Counted from the first letter of the stretch, positions 51,321-62,376 are shown. The stretch is DNA of 64,000 nucleotides from Rubellimicrobium roseum (GCF_006152145.1 NZ_VDFV01000002.1:186001-250000); one strand, 5' to 3'. The notes: generated from the letters alone by a model not told the origin. Made by a program: numbers and translations.

Positions 51321-52096
51321 CCGCGGCGAAGGACGGCGACGGTGCGCTCGGCCAGGTCGAAGCCCGCGCGGCGGTAGAGCCGGCCCGGTGCGCCCCCGGT
51401 TTCGGCCACGAGGACGAGGCGGGCCTCGGGATCGCGCTTCAGCGCCGCTTCGGCCGCGCGGCGGATGAGGGCCGAGGCGAGGCCCCGGCGGCGCTGCGCG
51501 GGGGCGGTCTGGACGGTCTGGTAGCGGGCCAGGCCCTCGCCCTGCACCACGCCCAGCGAGGCCGCGAGGCGTCCGCCCGCGAAGGCGCCCCACCAGCGGG
51601 CGAGCCCGCGCCCGGCCTGCGCGCGCTGCCCGCTCAGGCGCCGACGCAGGAAAGGCTCGTGCCGCGCGAGGTCGAGGCCGTCCTCGGCAGCCAGTTCCAG
51701 GCCCAGGGCAAGGACGTCGTCCCAGTCGGCGTCGCGGCGCAGCTCGCGCAGCTCGGCATCGGGCGGCAGATCGGAGGCTGGCGGGACCCCGGTGCGGGCC
51801 AGGACGTCCGAGACCTCGACGGCGAAGCCCCGCGGCTCCCACAGGGGGCGGACCTCGTCGGGGTCCAGATCGGGGACGTCCCAGGCGATGCTGACGTGTT
51901 CGGCGGTGGGAAAGCGGCGGTGGAAGAGGGCGGTCTCCTCCTCCGGGTCTCCCGGGGGGCCGAGCAGGATGAGGCCGTTGCCGGACCAGTAGTCGGGCTC
52001 CTGGGGGGTGCGGATCACGACGTGATCGGGATGGCGCTCGACCTCGGCGAGGCCCGAGAGCGCCAGGAGGTCGGTGCGGAAGCCCAGCGACCTCAT
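51314..52096 (-). CDS. GNAT-family acetyltransferase
   Basis: The 260-residue protein has an N-terminal region of unknown fold (about 1-100) and a C-terminal GNAT domain (about 115-255) with the acetyl-CoA loop [22 protein letters not shown] and the final strand [22 protein letters not shown]. The substrate is unknown. It overlaps the nitrilase-family gene by four bases and is the last gene of comF-grxC-nitrilase-GNAT. A link to the amidase is possible but unproven. Confidence 0.85.
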   Translation of the reverse strand: MRSLGFRTDLLALSGLAEVERHPDHVVIRTPQEPDYWSGNGLILLGPPGDPEEETALFHRRFPTAEHVSIAWDVPDLDPDEVRPLWEPRGFAVEVSDVLARTGVPPASDLPPDAELRELRRDADWDDVLALGLELAAEDGLDLARHEPFLRRRLSGQRAQAGRGLARWWGAFAGGRLAASLGVVQGEGLARYQTVQTAPAQRRRGLASALIRRAAEAALKRDPEARLVLVAETGGAPGRLYRRAGFDLAERTVAVLRRGY

Positions 52097-52920
52097 GCGG
52101 GGGCCGCGAAGGAACGGTCATGGCGAAGGGCGGGGATGCGGGCCCGCGCCTCCTCCACCTGTGCGAGGTCGAGGTCCACCAGCGTCAGCCCCGGCTCGCG
52201 GCCCGCGTCGGCCAGCACCTCGCCCCAGGGGGCGACGGCGAGCGAGTGGCCGTGGGTGTGGCGGATCGTCGCGCCCGAGGCATGGGTGCCGGTCTGGGCG
52301 GCGGCGAGGACGAAGGAGCCCGTCTCGATGGCGCGGGCGCGCAGGAGGGTTTCCCAATGCGCCTCGCCCGTGGGCCGGGTAAAGGCGGCGGGGACGAGGA
52401 GGACCTGCGCGCCCGCCTGCGCGAGCGTTCGGAAGAGATGCGGGAAGCGCAGGTCGTAGCAGATGGCGAGGCCCAGGGCGGCCAGGGGCGTGCGGGCGAC
52501 CACGGCGCGGTCGCCGGGGCGGAAGCCCTGCGATTCGCGCCAGGTCTCGGCGGCCGAGACGTCCACGTCGAACATGTGGATCTTGTCGTAGCGCGCGGCG
52601 ATGGCGCCCGAGGGGTCGAGAAGGAAGGAACGGTTGGCCAAGCGACCGTCGCCGTCGTCGGGCCGGATCGCCAGCGAGCCCAGGGCGATCCAGAGGCCAT
52701 GGCGCGCGGCCTCCTCGCGCAGGCCCGCGAGCACGGGGTCGCGCGCCTCGTTGGTGGCGACCTCGTGCAGGCGGGCACGGGGGGCCACGCAGTTCGTGAC
52801 CTCGGGCGTGCAGAGGAGCTGCGCGCCGCCCGCCGCCGCCTGGGCGACCAGGGGACGGAGGCGGGCCAGGTTCTCCTCCGGGTCGTCGCCGGAGGTGAAC
52901 TGGAGCAGTGCCGCCCGCAT
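52093..52920 (-). CDS. Nitrilase-superfamily carbon-nitrogen hydrolase
   Basis: The 275-residue protein has the catalytic triad Glu40 (QLLCTPEVTN), Lys113 (YDKIHMFD) and Cys154 (LAICYDLRFP). The sequence is closest in style to the Nit1/Nit2 branch, whose members hydrolyse omega-amides such as alpha-ketoglutaramate or deaminated glutathione. Deaminated-glutathione repair would fit the adjacent glutaredoxin gene, but this is inference. It shares one base with the grxC stop and overlaps the acetyltransferase start. Confidence 0.92.
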   Translation of the reverse strand: MRAALLQFTSGDDPEENLARLRPLVAQAAAGGAQLLCTPEVTNCVAPRARLHEVATNEARDPVLAGLREEAARHGLWIALGSLAIRPDDGDGRLANRSFLLDPSGAIAARYDKIHMFDVDVSAAETWRESQGFRPGDRAVVARTPLAALGLAICYDLRFPHLFRTLAQAGAQVLLVPAAFTRPTGEAHWETLLRARAIETGSFVLAAAQTGTHASGATIRHTHGHSLAVAPWGEVLADAGREPGLTLVDLDLAQVEEARARIPALRHDRSFAAPA

Positions 52921-53177
52921 CAGGCGGCGAGCAGGGGATCGAGCTTGCCCGCTTCCTCGAGGGCGTAAAGGTCGTCGCAGCCGCCGACATGGTCACCGTC
53001 GATGAAGATCTGCGGGACGGTGCGGCGGCCGCCGGCGCGGCTCACCATCTCGGGGCGGCGGGACGGGTCGCGGACCACGTCGACCTCGGTGTAGCTCACG
53101 CCCTTCTGGGCGAGCAGGCGCTTGGCGGCGTGGCAGTAGCCGCAGGTGGGCGAGGTGTAGATCTCGATGTTCGCCAT
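52920..53177 (-). CDS. grxC: Glutaredoxin 3
   Basis: Glutaredoxin uses glutathione to reduce protein disulfides. The 85-residue protein has the dithiol site C12-G-Y-C15 in YTSPTCGYCHAAKRLL, the cis-proline in RRTVPQIFIDG and the GSH-binding HVGGCDDL. The ATG at 53177 gives the usual glutaredoxin 3 length; a longer reading adds ten residues without a ribosome site. It is coupled to the nitrilase-family gene. Confidence 0.96.
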   Translation of the reverse strand: MANIEIYTSPTCGYCHAAKRLLAQKGVSYTEVDVVRDPSRRPEMVSRAGGRRTVPQIFIDGDHVGGCDDLYALEEAGKLDPLLAA

Positions 53178-53231
53178 GGCGGAGACTCCGGATGGATTCG
53201 GTTTCAACCTAGGGAACGCGCGCGACGGCTT

Positions 53232-53972
53232 CTAGGGTTCGAGGAGCGCGCGGGCGAGAACGAGAACCCGGACGTCCGAGGCGCCGGCGGCGTGCGCGGC
53301 GGCGGCGCAGGCCACCAGCGTCGCCCCGGAGGTCATCACGTCGTCGACGAGGAGGACAGGCCGCCCGGCGAGCGCCGCCCCCCGGCGGGGATGGGGCGCG
53401 ATGGCCCCGGCCAGGGCCTGGGCCCGCGCCTCGCGCCCGCCATGGCCCAGGGACGAGGTGGCGCGGCGGCGCAGCAGGGCGTCGGGCAGGACGGGCAGGC
53501 CCAGGTGGCGTCCGGCCTCGGCGGCCAGGAGCAGGGCCTGGTTATGGCGGCGGCGCAGGAGGCGCGTCCAGTGGAGCGGCACCGGCACGAGCACCTGCCC
53601 GTCGAGAAGGAGCGGCCGGGCCGCCGTCGCGAGCCAGCGCCCGAGGGGCCGGGCGAGGTCGGTGCGGTCGGCGTGCTTGAGGGCGAGGGCGAGCTGCCGC
53701 CCGGTGCCGCGATAGGGCAGGGCGGCGCGGCCCCGGCTCCAGGCCCGAGGGCGGCGAAGGCAGTCGTCGCAATGGACGGGCCCGGCGTCTTGGCCGGGCA
53801 GGGGCACCCCGCAGGCGTCGCAGACCAGCGCGCCGGCCAGGAAGCCCGCCCCGCGCCAGCAGGGGCCGCAGAGCCCGAATTCCGAGTCCGTGAATTCGCC
53901 GCAGGCCACGCAGGCGGGCGGATAGACCGCGCGCCGGAGCGCGCCGAGCGATGTCGACGCTGCGCGCGCCAT
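53232..53972 (-). CDS. comF: ComF-family phosphoribosyltransferase-like protein
   Basis: ComF proteins support DNA uptake in naturally competent bacteria, and the exact reaction is not established. The 246-residue protein has an N-terminal zinc-finger-like cysteine set (CVACG, CGPCW, CDACG, CDDC) and a C-terminal PRTase domain with the PRPP motif VLLVDDVMTSGAT. The ATG at 53972 is used; an upstream GTG at 53984 adds four residues. It is divergent from the methyltransferase-like gene, with only 37 bases between starts. Confidence 0.9.
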   Translation of the reverse strand: MARAASTSLGALRRAVYPPACVACGEFTDSEFGLCGPCWRGAGFLAGALVCDACGVPLPGQDAGPVHCDDCLRRPRAWSRGRAALPYRGTGRQLALALKHADRTDLARPLGRWLATAARPLLLDGQVLVPVPLHWTRLLRRRHNQALLLAAEAGRHLGLPVLPDALLRRRATSSLGHGGREARAQALAGAIAPHPRRGAALAGRPVLLVDDVMTSGATLVACAAAAHAAGASDVRVLVLARALLEP

Positions 53973-54009
53973 GCTTTGCAACACCCCCGCGCTCCCCTAC
54001 ATGGGCGCC

Positions 54010-54834
54010 ATGCCCCAGCTCACCGACCGATCCGCCCTGTCCCGTCACCGCGCGCGCGCCACCGCCCCATTCCTGCGCGAGGCCGTCGCGGCCGAGGTGG
54101 AGGATAGGCTGCTGGAGGTTAACAGGCGGTTTACGGCGCCCGCCGTGGTCACGCCCTTCCCGCAGGTCTGGGCCGGGCGGCTGCCCGGGGCGAAGACGGT
54201 CCCGGACACGGAGGTGCTGGACCTGGAGCCCGGGGCGCATGACCTCGTGATCCATGACCTCTGCCTGCACTGGGCGGACGATCCTGTGGGGCAGCTCGCG
54301 CAGGCGGCGCGGGCCCTGCAGCCGGACGGGTTCCTTCTGGCCACGCTGTTCGGCGGCACGACGCTGGCCGAGCTGCGGGGGGCGCTCGCGGAGGCCGAGG
54401 TGGAGGCCACCGGCGGCCTGAGCCCCCGCGTGGCGCCAATGGGCGAGATCCGGGATCTCGGCAACCTCCTGGGCCGGGTGGGGCTGGCGCTGCCGGTCGC
54501 GGACTCGGCACCCTTCGACGTGAGCTACGCGGACGCCCTCGCGCTCATGCGCGACCTGCGGGCGATGGGCGAATCGAATGCGCTGGAGGGGCGGCTGCGG
54601 CGGTTCAGCCGGCGCGACGTGATCCTGGGCGCGATGGCCCGCTACCCGCTGACCGACGGGCGCGCGGTCGCGCATTTCGAGGTCGTGACGCTGACCGCCT
54701 GGGCCCCGGCGCCGAGCCAGCCCAAGGCGCTGCGGCCGGGCTCGGCCGCGCGCAGCCTGGCGGAGGCGCTGGAGGCGGCGCGGCGGGAGAACGGCGGATG
54801 TGGCGCCCGGTGGCACGGTCGCATGCGTATTTGA
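54010..54834 (+). CDS. Methyltransferase-fold protein related to NDUFAF5/BioC, lacking SAM loop
   Basis: The 274-residue protein opens with LTDRSALSRHRARA and continues with EVLDLEPGAHDLVIHDLCLH, WADDPVGQLAQAARALQPDG and APMGEIRDLGNLLGRVGLALPVAD, the pattern of the NDUFAF5-like (complex I assembly) and BioC-related methyltransferase family. The glycine-rich SAM loop (D-x-G-x-G) is missing: the sequence passes from RRFTAPAVVTPFPQVWAG to the second strand. It may bind SAM differently or not at all. It precedes hemH, a common order in Rhodobacteraceae. Confidence 0.75.
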   Translation: MPQLTDRSALSRHRARATAPFLREAVAAEVEDRLLEVNRRFTAPAVVTPFPQVWAGRLPGAKTVPDTEVLDLEPGAHDLVIHDLCLHWADDPVGQLAQAARALQPDGFLLATLFGGTTLAELRGALAEAEVEATGGLSPRVAPMGEIRDLGNLLGRVGLALPVADSAPFDVSYADALALMRDLRAMGESNALEGRLRRFSRRDVILGAMARYPLTDGRAVAHFEVVTLTAWAPAPSQPKALRPGSAARSLAEALEAARRENGGCGARWHGRMRI

Positions 54835-54921
54835 GCCAAGTTGATGGGGGCGCACAGGCGATGTGCCTTGCCCCGCCCCCCCGGTCCCGGCGATAAGCCG
54901 GGCGCTGTTTCGGGAGACACC

Positions 54922-55986
54922 ATGAACGCCCTGACGCCTCGGACCCCCGCCGTTCCCGCCCATGCCCCCCAGGGGCATCCGGCGGTCCAGCCCGCCCGCA
55001 TCGGCATCCTGCTGGCCAACCTCGGCACGCCGGACAACACCGACTACTGGTCGATGCGGCGCTACCTGAACGAGTTCCTGTCGGACAAGCGGGTGATCGA
55101 CTACCCGGCCTGGAAATGGCAACCGCTGCTCCAGACCATCATCCTAACCAAGCGGCCGTTCACGTCAGGGGCCAACTACCGCAAGATCTGGGACCGGGAG
55201 CGCAACGAGAGCCCGCTCCTCACCATCACCAAGTCCCAGACCGAGGGGCTGCGCGAGCGGCTCCAGGCGCGCTTCGGTGACGGGGTGCGGGTCGAGTTCT
55301 GCATGCGCTACGGCAACCCGTCCACGCAGTCGGTGATCAAGCGGATGGTGGAGGAGGGGTGCCAGCGCATCCTCTTCGTGCCGCTCTATCCGCAATATGC
55401 GGGGGCGACCTCGGCCACGGCCTGCGACCAGTTCTTCCGCGCGCTGATGGACCTGCCCTGGCAGCCCATCGCCCGCGTCATGGACCCCTATTTCGACGAT
55501 CCCGCCTATATCGGGGCGCTGGCGGAGTCGGTCCGGCGGGGCTGGGCGGCGGCGGAGAAGGAGCCGGAGCTGCTGGTCTGCTCCTATCACGGGATGCCGA
55601 AGCGGTATCTCATGCAGGGCGACCCCTACCACTGCCAATGCCAGAAGACGACGCGGCTGCTGACCGAGGCGCTGGGCTGGGAGCGCACCAAGGTCCGCAC
55701 GACCTTCCAGAGCGTCTTCGGCACCGAGGAATGGCTGCGGCCCTACACGGTCGAGGAGGTCGCGCGGCTGGTGAAGGAGGAGGGCGTCAAGCGGCTCGCC
55801 ATCTGCGCGCCCGCCTTCTCGGCCGACTGCATCGAGACGCTGGAGGAGATCCAGGAGGAGATCCGGGAGTCCTTCGAGCATGCGGGCGGGGAGCAGTTCA
55901 CCTACATCCCCTGCCTCAACGACGATCCCGCGCATCTCGACGCGATCGAGGGGGCGATCCTGCGCAACCTGGGCGGCTGGGCCTGA
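54922..55986 (+). CDS. hemH: Ferrochelatase
   Basis: HemH inserts iron into protoporphyrin IX, the last step of haem synthesis, at the inner membrane. The 354-residue protein has the family segments ILLANLGTPDNTDYWSMRRY, CMRYGNPSTQSVIKRMVEEG, FVPLYPQYAGATSATACDQ, the active-site histidine in VCSYHGMPKRY, and CAPAFSADCIETLEEI. The start at 54922 follows GGGAGACACC. The gluconokinase gene begins two bases after its stop. Confidence 0.97.
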   Translation: MNALTPRTPAVPAHAPQGHPAVQPARIGILLANLGTPDNTDYWSMRRYLNEFLSDKRVIDYPAWKWQPLLQTIILTKRPFTSGANYRKIWDRERNESPLLTITKSQTEGLRERLQARFGDGVRVEFCMRYGNPSTQSVIKRMVEEGCQRILFVPLYPQYAGATSATACDQFFRALMDLPWQPIARVMDPYFDDPAYIGALAESVRRGWAAAEKEPELLVCSYHGMPKRYLMQGDPYHCQCQKTTRLLTEALGWERTKVRTTFQSVFGTEEWLRPYTVEEVARLVKEEGVKRLAICAPAFSADCIETLEEIQEEIRESFEHAGGEQFTYIPCLNDDPAHLDAIEGAILRNLGGWA

Positions 55987-55988
55987 TC

Positions 55989-56492
55989 TTGGAGGCACGG
56001 ACGGGCCGATTTGTCGTGATGGGCGTGTCGGGGGTCGGCAAGACCGGCACCGGCACGCGGCTGGCGGCCGCCCTGGGCGGGCGCTTCGTCGAGGGGGATG
56101 ACCTTCATTCGCCGGAGGCGCGCGCCAAGATGGCCGCGGGCACGCCGCTCACGGACGAGGACCGCTGGCCCTGGCTCGACCGCGTGGCCGAGGCGCTGGC
56201 CGAGGGTGAGGCGCCGGTGGTGGGGGCCTGCTCGGCGCTGCGGCGGGGCTACCGCGACCGGCTGCGGGCGCGGGTGCCGGACCTGGTGTTCCTGCATCTG
56301 GTGGCCGAGCGCGGGCTGATCCACGAACGGCTGCTGAAGCGGCAGGGGCACTACATGCCGCCCGCGCTGCTCGACAGCCAGATCGAGGCGTTGGAGCCGC
56401 TGGAGGCCGACGAGCGCGGGCTGCGGGTGCCCGTGGACGGGCCCAAGGAGGAGGTTCTCGCGGACCTTCTGGAGCGGCTGGCGCGGCTTTAG
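55989..56492 (+). CDS. gntK: Gluconokinase
   Basis: GntK phosphorylates gluconate to 6-phosphogluconate. The protein has the P-loop VMGVSGVGKTGTG, the family motif VEGDDLHSPEARAKMAAGTP, LTDEDRWPWL, and HYMPPALLDSQIEALEPL. A TTG at 55989 gives 167 residues and follows the hemH stop directly; an ATG at 56019 would start inside the P-loop strand and is too short. The gene ends on top of the convergent rpe stop. No gluconate transporter is nearby. Confidence 0.92.
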   Translation: MEARTGRFVVMGVSGVGKTGTGTRLAAALGGRFVEGDDLHSPEARAKMAAGTPLTDEDRWPWLDRVAEALAEGEAPVVGACSALRRGYRDRLRARVPDLVFLHLVAERGLIHERLLKRQGHYMPPALLDSQIEALEPLEADERGLRVPVDGPKEEVLADLLERLARL

Positions 56493-57163
56493 GCCATCAC
56501 GCCTTGGGCCGCCTCGCGCAGGGCGCGGATGTTGCGCCCGTAGGCCTCGGGGCCGCCCTGGAAGACGGCCGAGCCCGCCACCATCACGTCCGCGCCCGCC
56601 TGGGCGAGCGAGCGGGCGGTCTTGAGGCTGACGCCGCCGTCGACCTGGAGGCGGATCGGGCGGTCCGCGATCAGGGCCCGCAGCGCGCGCACCTTGTCGA
56701 GCATGGCCGGGATCAGGGATTGGCCGCCGAAGCCCGGGTTCACGGTCATAACGCAGAGGAGGTCCACCTCGTCGAGGAGATGCGCCACGGCGTCGATGCC
56801 GGTGCCGGGATTGACGGCAAGGCCGGCCTTGCAGCCGGCGGCGCGGATCGCCTGCAGCGTGCGGTGGATGTGCGGCCCGGCCTCGTGATGCGCGGTGATC
56901 ACGTCGGCGCCGGCCTGGGCGAAAGCCCCGATGTAGGCGTCCACCGGCGCGATCATCAGGTGCACGTCCATGGTGCCCTGGATGTGGGGGCGAAGGGCGG
57001 CGCACATCTGCGGGCCGAAGGTGAGGTTGGGGACGAAGTGCCCGTCCATGACGTCCACATGGACCCAGTCGGCCCCGGCCTCGGCGAGGGCGCGGCATTC
57101 GCCCCCGAGTGCGGCGAAGTCGCCGGACAGGATGGATGGGGCGATGGTCACGGCGTGGGTCAT
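56489..57163 (-). CDS. rpe: Ribulose-phosphate 3-epimerase
   Basis: Rpe interconverts ribulose-5-phosphate and xylulose-5-phosphate. The 224-residue TIM barrel has IAPSILSGDFAALGGE, the metal-site segments VHVDVMDGHFVPNLTFGP and TAHHEA, the flexible loop VMTVNPGFGGQ and the catalytic aspartate in QVDGGVS. The ATG at 57163 has a strong ribosome site (AGGAGGACCCATC). Its TAA overlaps the gntK TAG; the two pentose/gluconate genes converge. Confidence 0.96.
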   Translation of the reverse strand: MTHAVTIAPSILSGDFAALGGECRALAEAGADWVHVDVMDGHFVPNLTFGPQMCAALRPHIQGTMDVHLMIAPVDAYIGAFAQAGADVITAHHEAGPHIHRTLQAIRAAGCKAGLAVNPGTGIDAVAHLLDEVDLLCVMTVNPGFGGQSLIPAMLDKVRALRALIADRPIRLQVDGGVSLKTARSLAQAGADVMVAGSAVFQGGPEAYGRNIRALREAAQGVMA

Positions 57164-57249
57164 GATGGGTCCTCCTGGCCCGGGGGCATAAACGCGAAGG
57201 GGCCTGGAAACCAAGCCCCCTGCGACCCCATCGGCCCTGGGGACCGCCG

Positions 57250-57852
57250 TCAGATCAGCTTCACCTGCGTGCCGACGGTGGCGAGCTGGAAGAGCTCGGC
57301 GATGTGCTCGTTGTAGAGGCCGATGCAGCCGTTCGAGGAACGCCGCCCGATCTTGCGGGTGTCGTGGGTCCCGTGGATACGGTAGAACTGCCAGCTCAGG
57401 TAGAGCGCGTAGGGCCCGAGCGGGTTCATCGGGTCGCCACCGGCCACGAACTCGGGCCATTCGGGGTTGCGCTCGCGCATGGAGGGGGTGGGGCGCCACG
57501 GCGGGGCGACCACCTTGTCCACGACCTCGGTCATCCCCAGGCGCGTCAGCTCGTCGGTGAGCGGCACGGAGGTCGGATAAAGGCGATAGATCGACTGGTC
57601 CTCGCTCCAGTAGTGGAGCGCGCGCGACTGGATGTCGCAGAGGATCACGCCGCCGCGCGTCGACTGGAAGTGGTCCTGCCAGTTCACCGTGCGGAAGGCC
57701 GAGACGTTGTGGCGCGTGGATTGCGAGATGTCGGCCTCCATCTCGGTGGAGTTGGCCTGCTGCGCGAAGGCCGGCGCCGCAAGGCCCGCGCCCAGGAAGG
57801 CCGCGCCCGCGCCCAAGAGTTGCCTGCGGCTGATGCCGTTCCGGTCGGCCAT
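57250..57852 (-). CDS. L,D-transpeptidase (YkuD family), Tat-exported
   Basis: These enzymes cross-link peptidoglycan stems or attach proteins to them. The 200-residue protein has a twin-arginine signal (ISRRQLLGAGAAFLGAGLAAP) and a YkuD domain with the histidine of YRIHGTHD and the active cysteine in SSNGCIGLYN. DPMNPLGPYALYL is the common YkuD loop. It is divergent from the CAP-domain lipoprotein gene, and a second L,D-transpeptidase gene lies beyond that. Confidence 0.93.
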   Translation of the reverse strand: MADRNGISRRQLLGAGAAFLGAGLAAPAFAQQANSTEMEADISQSTRHNVSAFRTVNWQDHFQSTRGGVILCDIQSRALHYWSEDQSIYRLYPTSVPLTDELTRLGMTEVVDKVVAPPWRPTPSMRERNPEWPEFVAGGDPMNPLGPYALYLSWQFYRIHGTHDTRKIGRRSSNGCIGLYNEHIAELFQLATVGTQVKLI

Positions 57853-58018
57853 GTCGCCCGTTCCCCTTATTGTCCCATGCTCGTGATCGGCTCGTTACAG
57901 ATGCCCATGCAGGGCCGCAATTCAAGGTCTCGGGAGGTGGGCCGCTCCGTGTCGATCCGGTTTGAAACCCTCTTGCACCACCGTTAAGGAAGCGCCTGGA
58001 CAACCGAGGGGACACGGG

Positions 58019-58537
58019 ATGCGGCGCAGGGCGTTGATGTTGGGCGGGATGGCGTCTCTGGCGCTCGCGGCCTGCGGGGGGCCTCCGCCCCGGCCGCTGG
58101 TGGGTCCGGACGGGCTTCCCCTGCCGACGCTCTACCGCATCACGCCCGAGATGGAGGCTGAGATCGGCTACCGGATGGCCGATTCGGTCAACACGCTGCG
58201 GCAGGCGGCCGGGGCGCCGCCGGTGGCGCTCGACGCGCAGCTCACGGCCGCGGCGGCCACGCATGCCCGCGACATGGCGGTGCAGAACCGGCCCTGGCAC
58301 TTCGGCTCGGACGGGTCCTCTCCGGTGGACCGACTGCGGCGGGTGGGCTATCCGGGGCGGCTCGTGGGAGAGGCGATCTCGGAAACCTACGAGAACGAGC
58401 TCCAAACGCTGGCCGCCTGGATGGAGAACCCGAGCACGCGGGCGGTGATCCTCGATCCCTCGGCGACGCGGCTGGGCCTCGCGTGGTTCCAGGAGCAGTC
58501 GGGCAAGATCTGGTGGACGATGGTGCTGGCCGCCTGA
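58019..58537 (+). CDS. CAP-domain lipoprotein
   Basis: The 172-residue protein has a lipoprotein signal (MRRRALMLGGMASLALAACG; lipobox LAAC) and a CAP/SCP domain (about 45-170) with the histidines in THARDMA and RPWHFGSDGSSP and the glutamate in GEAISETYENE. CAP-domain lipoproteins are found at bacterial surfaces; some act on the cell wall, most are uncharacterised. Here it lies between two L,D-transpeptidase genes, so a peptidoglycan role is a fair inference. Confidence 0.88.
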   Translation: MRRRALMLGGMASLALAACGGPPPRPLVGPDGLPLPTLYRITPEMEAEIGYRMADSVNTLRQAAGAPPVALDAQLTAAAATHARDMAVQNRPWHFGSDGSSPVDRLRRVGYPGRLVGEAISETYENELQTLAAWMENPSTRAVILDPSATRLGLAWFQEQSGKIWWTMVLAA

Positions 58538-58588
58538 GGCGGCCGGGACCGGAACATGGCGGCGGGGCACGGACCCCGCCGTGGGCGT

Positions 58589-59110
58589 TCAGGGATAGAT
58601 GTGGATCGGCGTGCCGTCGCGCACCATGGCGTAGATCTCCTCCATCTCGGAGTTCGTGACGGCGATGCAGCCGGCGGTCCAGCTGCCGGCGAGATAGGCG
58701 CCCGGCTTGAGGCTCGCGGGTTGGCCGTGGATGAAGATGTCGCCGCCGGGCGACAAGCCCAGGGCCGCGGCGCGGGCCACGTCCTGCTCGTTCGGGTAGG
58801 AGATGCCGATCGACAGGTGATACTGCGAGTTCGGGTTGCGGCGGTTGATCGTGTAGGTGCCCTCGGGCGTCTTGCCGTCGCCTTCCATCAACTTGTGGCC
58901 GATGGGATCGCCGCCCAGTTCGAAGCGGAACTCGCGCAGGGCGCGGTTGCCGCTCATCAGGTACATGACCCGCCTGGACTTGAACACGATCACGCCGGTC
59001 ACCGGCGGGCCTTGGTAATTGCGGAACTTGGTCGGGGTGCCACCGCCGCAGCCGGCCAAGGCCGTCAGGGCCGCGCCGCCCATGAGGAGGAATCGCCTGG
59101 AAATCGTCAC
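58589..59110 (-). CDS. L,D-transpeptidase (YkuD family) lipoprotein
   Basis: The 173-residue protein has a signal with twin arginines and a lipobox (ISRRFLLMGGAALTALAGCG), then a YkuD domain with DGKTPEGTYTINRRNPNSQYHL, the histidine in FIHGQP and the active cysteine in GSWTAGCIAVTN. The start is a GTG at 59110; the longer upstream reading overlaps the antisense of the next gene. It converges on the CAP-domain lipoprotein gene. Confidence 0.92.
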   Translation of the reverse strand: MTISRRFLLMGGAALTALAGCGGGTPTKFRNYQGPPVTGVIVFKSRRVMYLMSGNRALREFRFELGGDPIGHKLMEGDGKTPEGTYTINRRNPNSQYHLSIGISYPNEQDVARAAALGLSPGGDIFIHGQPASLKPGAYLAGSWTAGCIAVTNSEMEEIYAMVRDGTPIHIYP

Positions 59111-59186
59111 TGTCGCCTGCCCGGTCTGCCGCCGTTTCTGCCCCGATCGTAGCCGAGAACTCACCGTCCCGCGAGAGGCCGTGAGG

Positions 59187-60407
59187 TCAGGCGAGCGAAA
59201 ATCGCGTGGCGAGCTCCACGTGAGGGGACCAGCGGAACTGGTCCACGACGGTGATCGGGTCCATGCGGTAGCCGGCCGCGAGCAGCGCCTTGGCGTCGCG
59301 CGCGAAGCTGGCGGGGTTGCAGGACACATAGGCGACGGTCGGCAGGCGGGCCTCGGCCAGGGCGCGGACCTGCGCCTCGGCCCCGGCGCGGGGTGGGTCG
59401 ATCACGGCGGCGTCGAATCGTTTCAGCTCGGTCGGGTCGAGCGGGCGGCGGAAGAGGTCGCGCGCCTCGGTGGTGACGCGGTGCAGGCCCGGCGCGCCGC
59501 GCCAGCCTTTCTGGAGCGCCTCCAGCATGGCGGCCTCGCCTTCGACGGCGTGGACCTCGGCTGATTCGGCCAGCGGCAGGGCGAAGGTGCCCACGCCCGC
59601 GAAGAGGTCGGCCACGCGGGCGGCGCCCTGCACGGCCTCGCGGACGGAGGTTACGAGCGCAGCCTCGCCGTGCTGGGTGGCCTGGAGGAAGGCGCCGGGG
59701 GGCGGCACGACGCGGGCGCGGCCCAGGGATTGCCAGGGGCCCTCGCGCTGGGCGATCAGCTCGCCGTTCCAGGTGAGGCGGGCGACGCCGGCCCGGGCAG
59801 CCCAGGCGGCGGCGTCCTGGCGCAGGCCGACATCGAGGTCGCGCGCCTCCTCCAGCACCACGTCGGCCCCGGCGGGGCTGTCGGTCAGGGTGATCCCGAT
59901 CTCGCGCGAGCGGGGAGCGGCCACCTGCGCGAGGTCGAGGAGGGCGGGGCGCAGCGCCATCAGGGCGGGGGTGAGGATCTTGCAGTGCGGGTTGTCGATC
60001 ACCGTGTCCGAGGCGCGAGCATGAAAGCCCAGGAGCGCACCCTTCTTGAGCCGGCGCGCGGCGAGGCGGGCGCGGCGGCGGCTGTTGGGCGGAGAGGTGA
60101 CGACGCGGGCGACCTCGCCCTCGATCCCCTGGCCCGCGAGGGCGCCGTAGACGATCCCGGCCTTCCACTCGGCCACGAAGGCGTCGGAGGCGTGCTGCAT
60201 GGCGCAGCCACCGCAGGCGCTGAAATGAGGGCAGGGGGCGGCGACGCGATCCGGCGAGGGCGTCACGATGCGCCAGGTGCCGTCGGCGCGCGGCGCGATC
60301 TCCTCGCCCGGCAGGACGCGCGGGACCAGCGTGCCGTCCGCGAGGCGGCCCTGGCCGTGGTGGGTGAGCGACTGGACGCGCGCGGCGGTGTCGGGGAGTG
60401 CGGTCAT
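59187..60407 (-). CDS. TrmA/RlmD-family tRNA or 23S rRNA uracil-C5 methyltransferase
   Basis: This family adds a methyl group to uracil in 23S rRNA or tRNA. The 406-residue protein has an N-terminal TRAM-like part, a 4Fe-4S cysteine motif (CPHFSACGGC, with a later cysteine in NPHC), the SAM loop VADLFAGVGTFALPLAE, the IDPPRAGAEAQ motif and the catalytic cysteine in VAYVSCNPASFARD. The exact target uracil cannot be decided. The TGA is 76 bases from the start of the adjacent transpeptidase gene. Confidence 0.9.
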   Translation of the reverse strand: MTALPDTAARVQSLTHHGQGRLADGTLVPRVLPGEEIAPRADGTWRIVTPSPDRVAAPCPHFSACGGCAMQHASDAFVAEWKAGIVYGALAGQGIEGEVARVVTSPPNSRRRARLAARRLKKGALLGFHARASDTVIDNPHCKILTPALMALRPALLDLAQVAAPRSREIGITLTDSPAGADVVLEEARDLDVGLRQDAAAWAARAGVARLTWNGELIAQREGPWQSLGRARVVPPPGAFLQATQHGEAALVTSVREAVQGAARVADLFAGVGTFALPLAESAEVHAVEGEAAMLEALQKGWRGAPGLHRVTTEARDLFRRPLDPTELKRFDAAVIDPPRAGAEAQVRALAEARLPTVAYVSCNPASFARDAKALLAAGYRMDPITVVDQFRWSPHVELATRFSLA

Positions 60408-60487
60408 CGGGCGGCCTGAAGGAAACAAGGCCGCCTAGATGGGCGAGGGCGGGCCCCACCGCAAGCGGGCGGAGCGCCGCACGGGGC

Positions 60488-62376
<1,889 letters not shown>

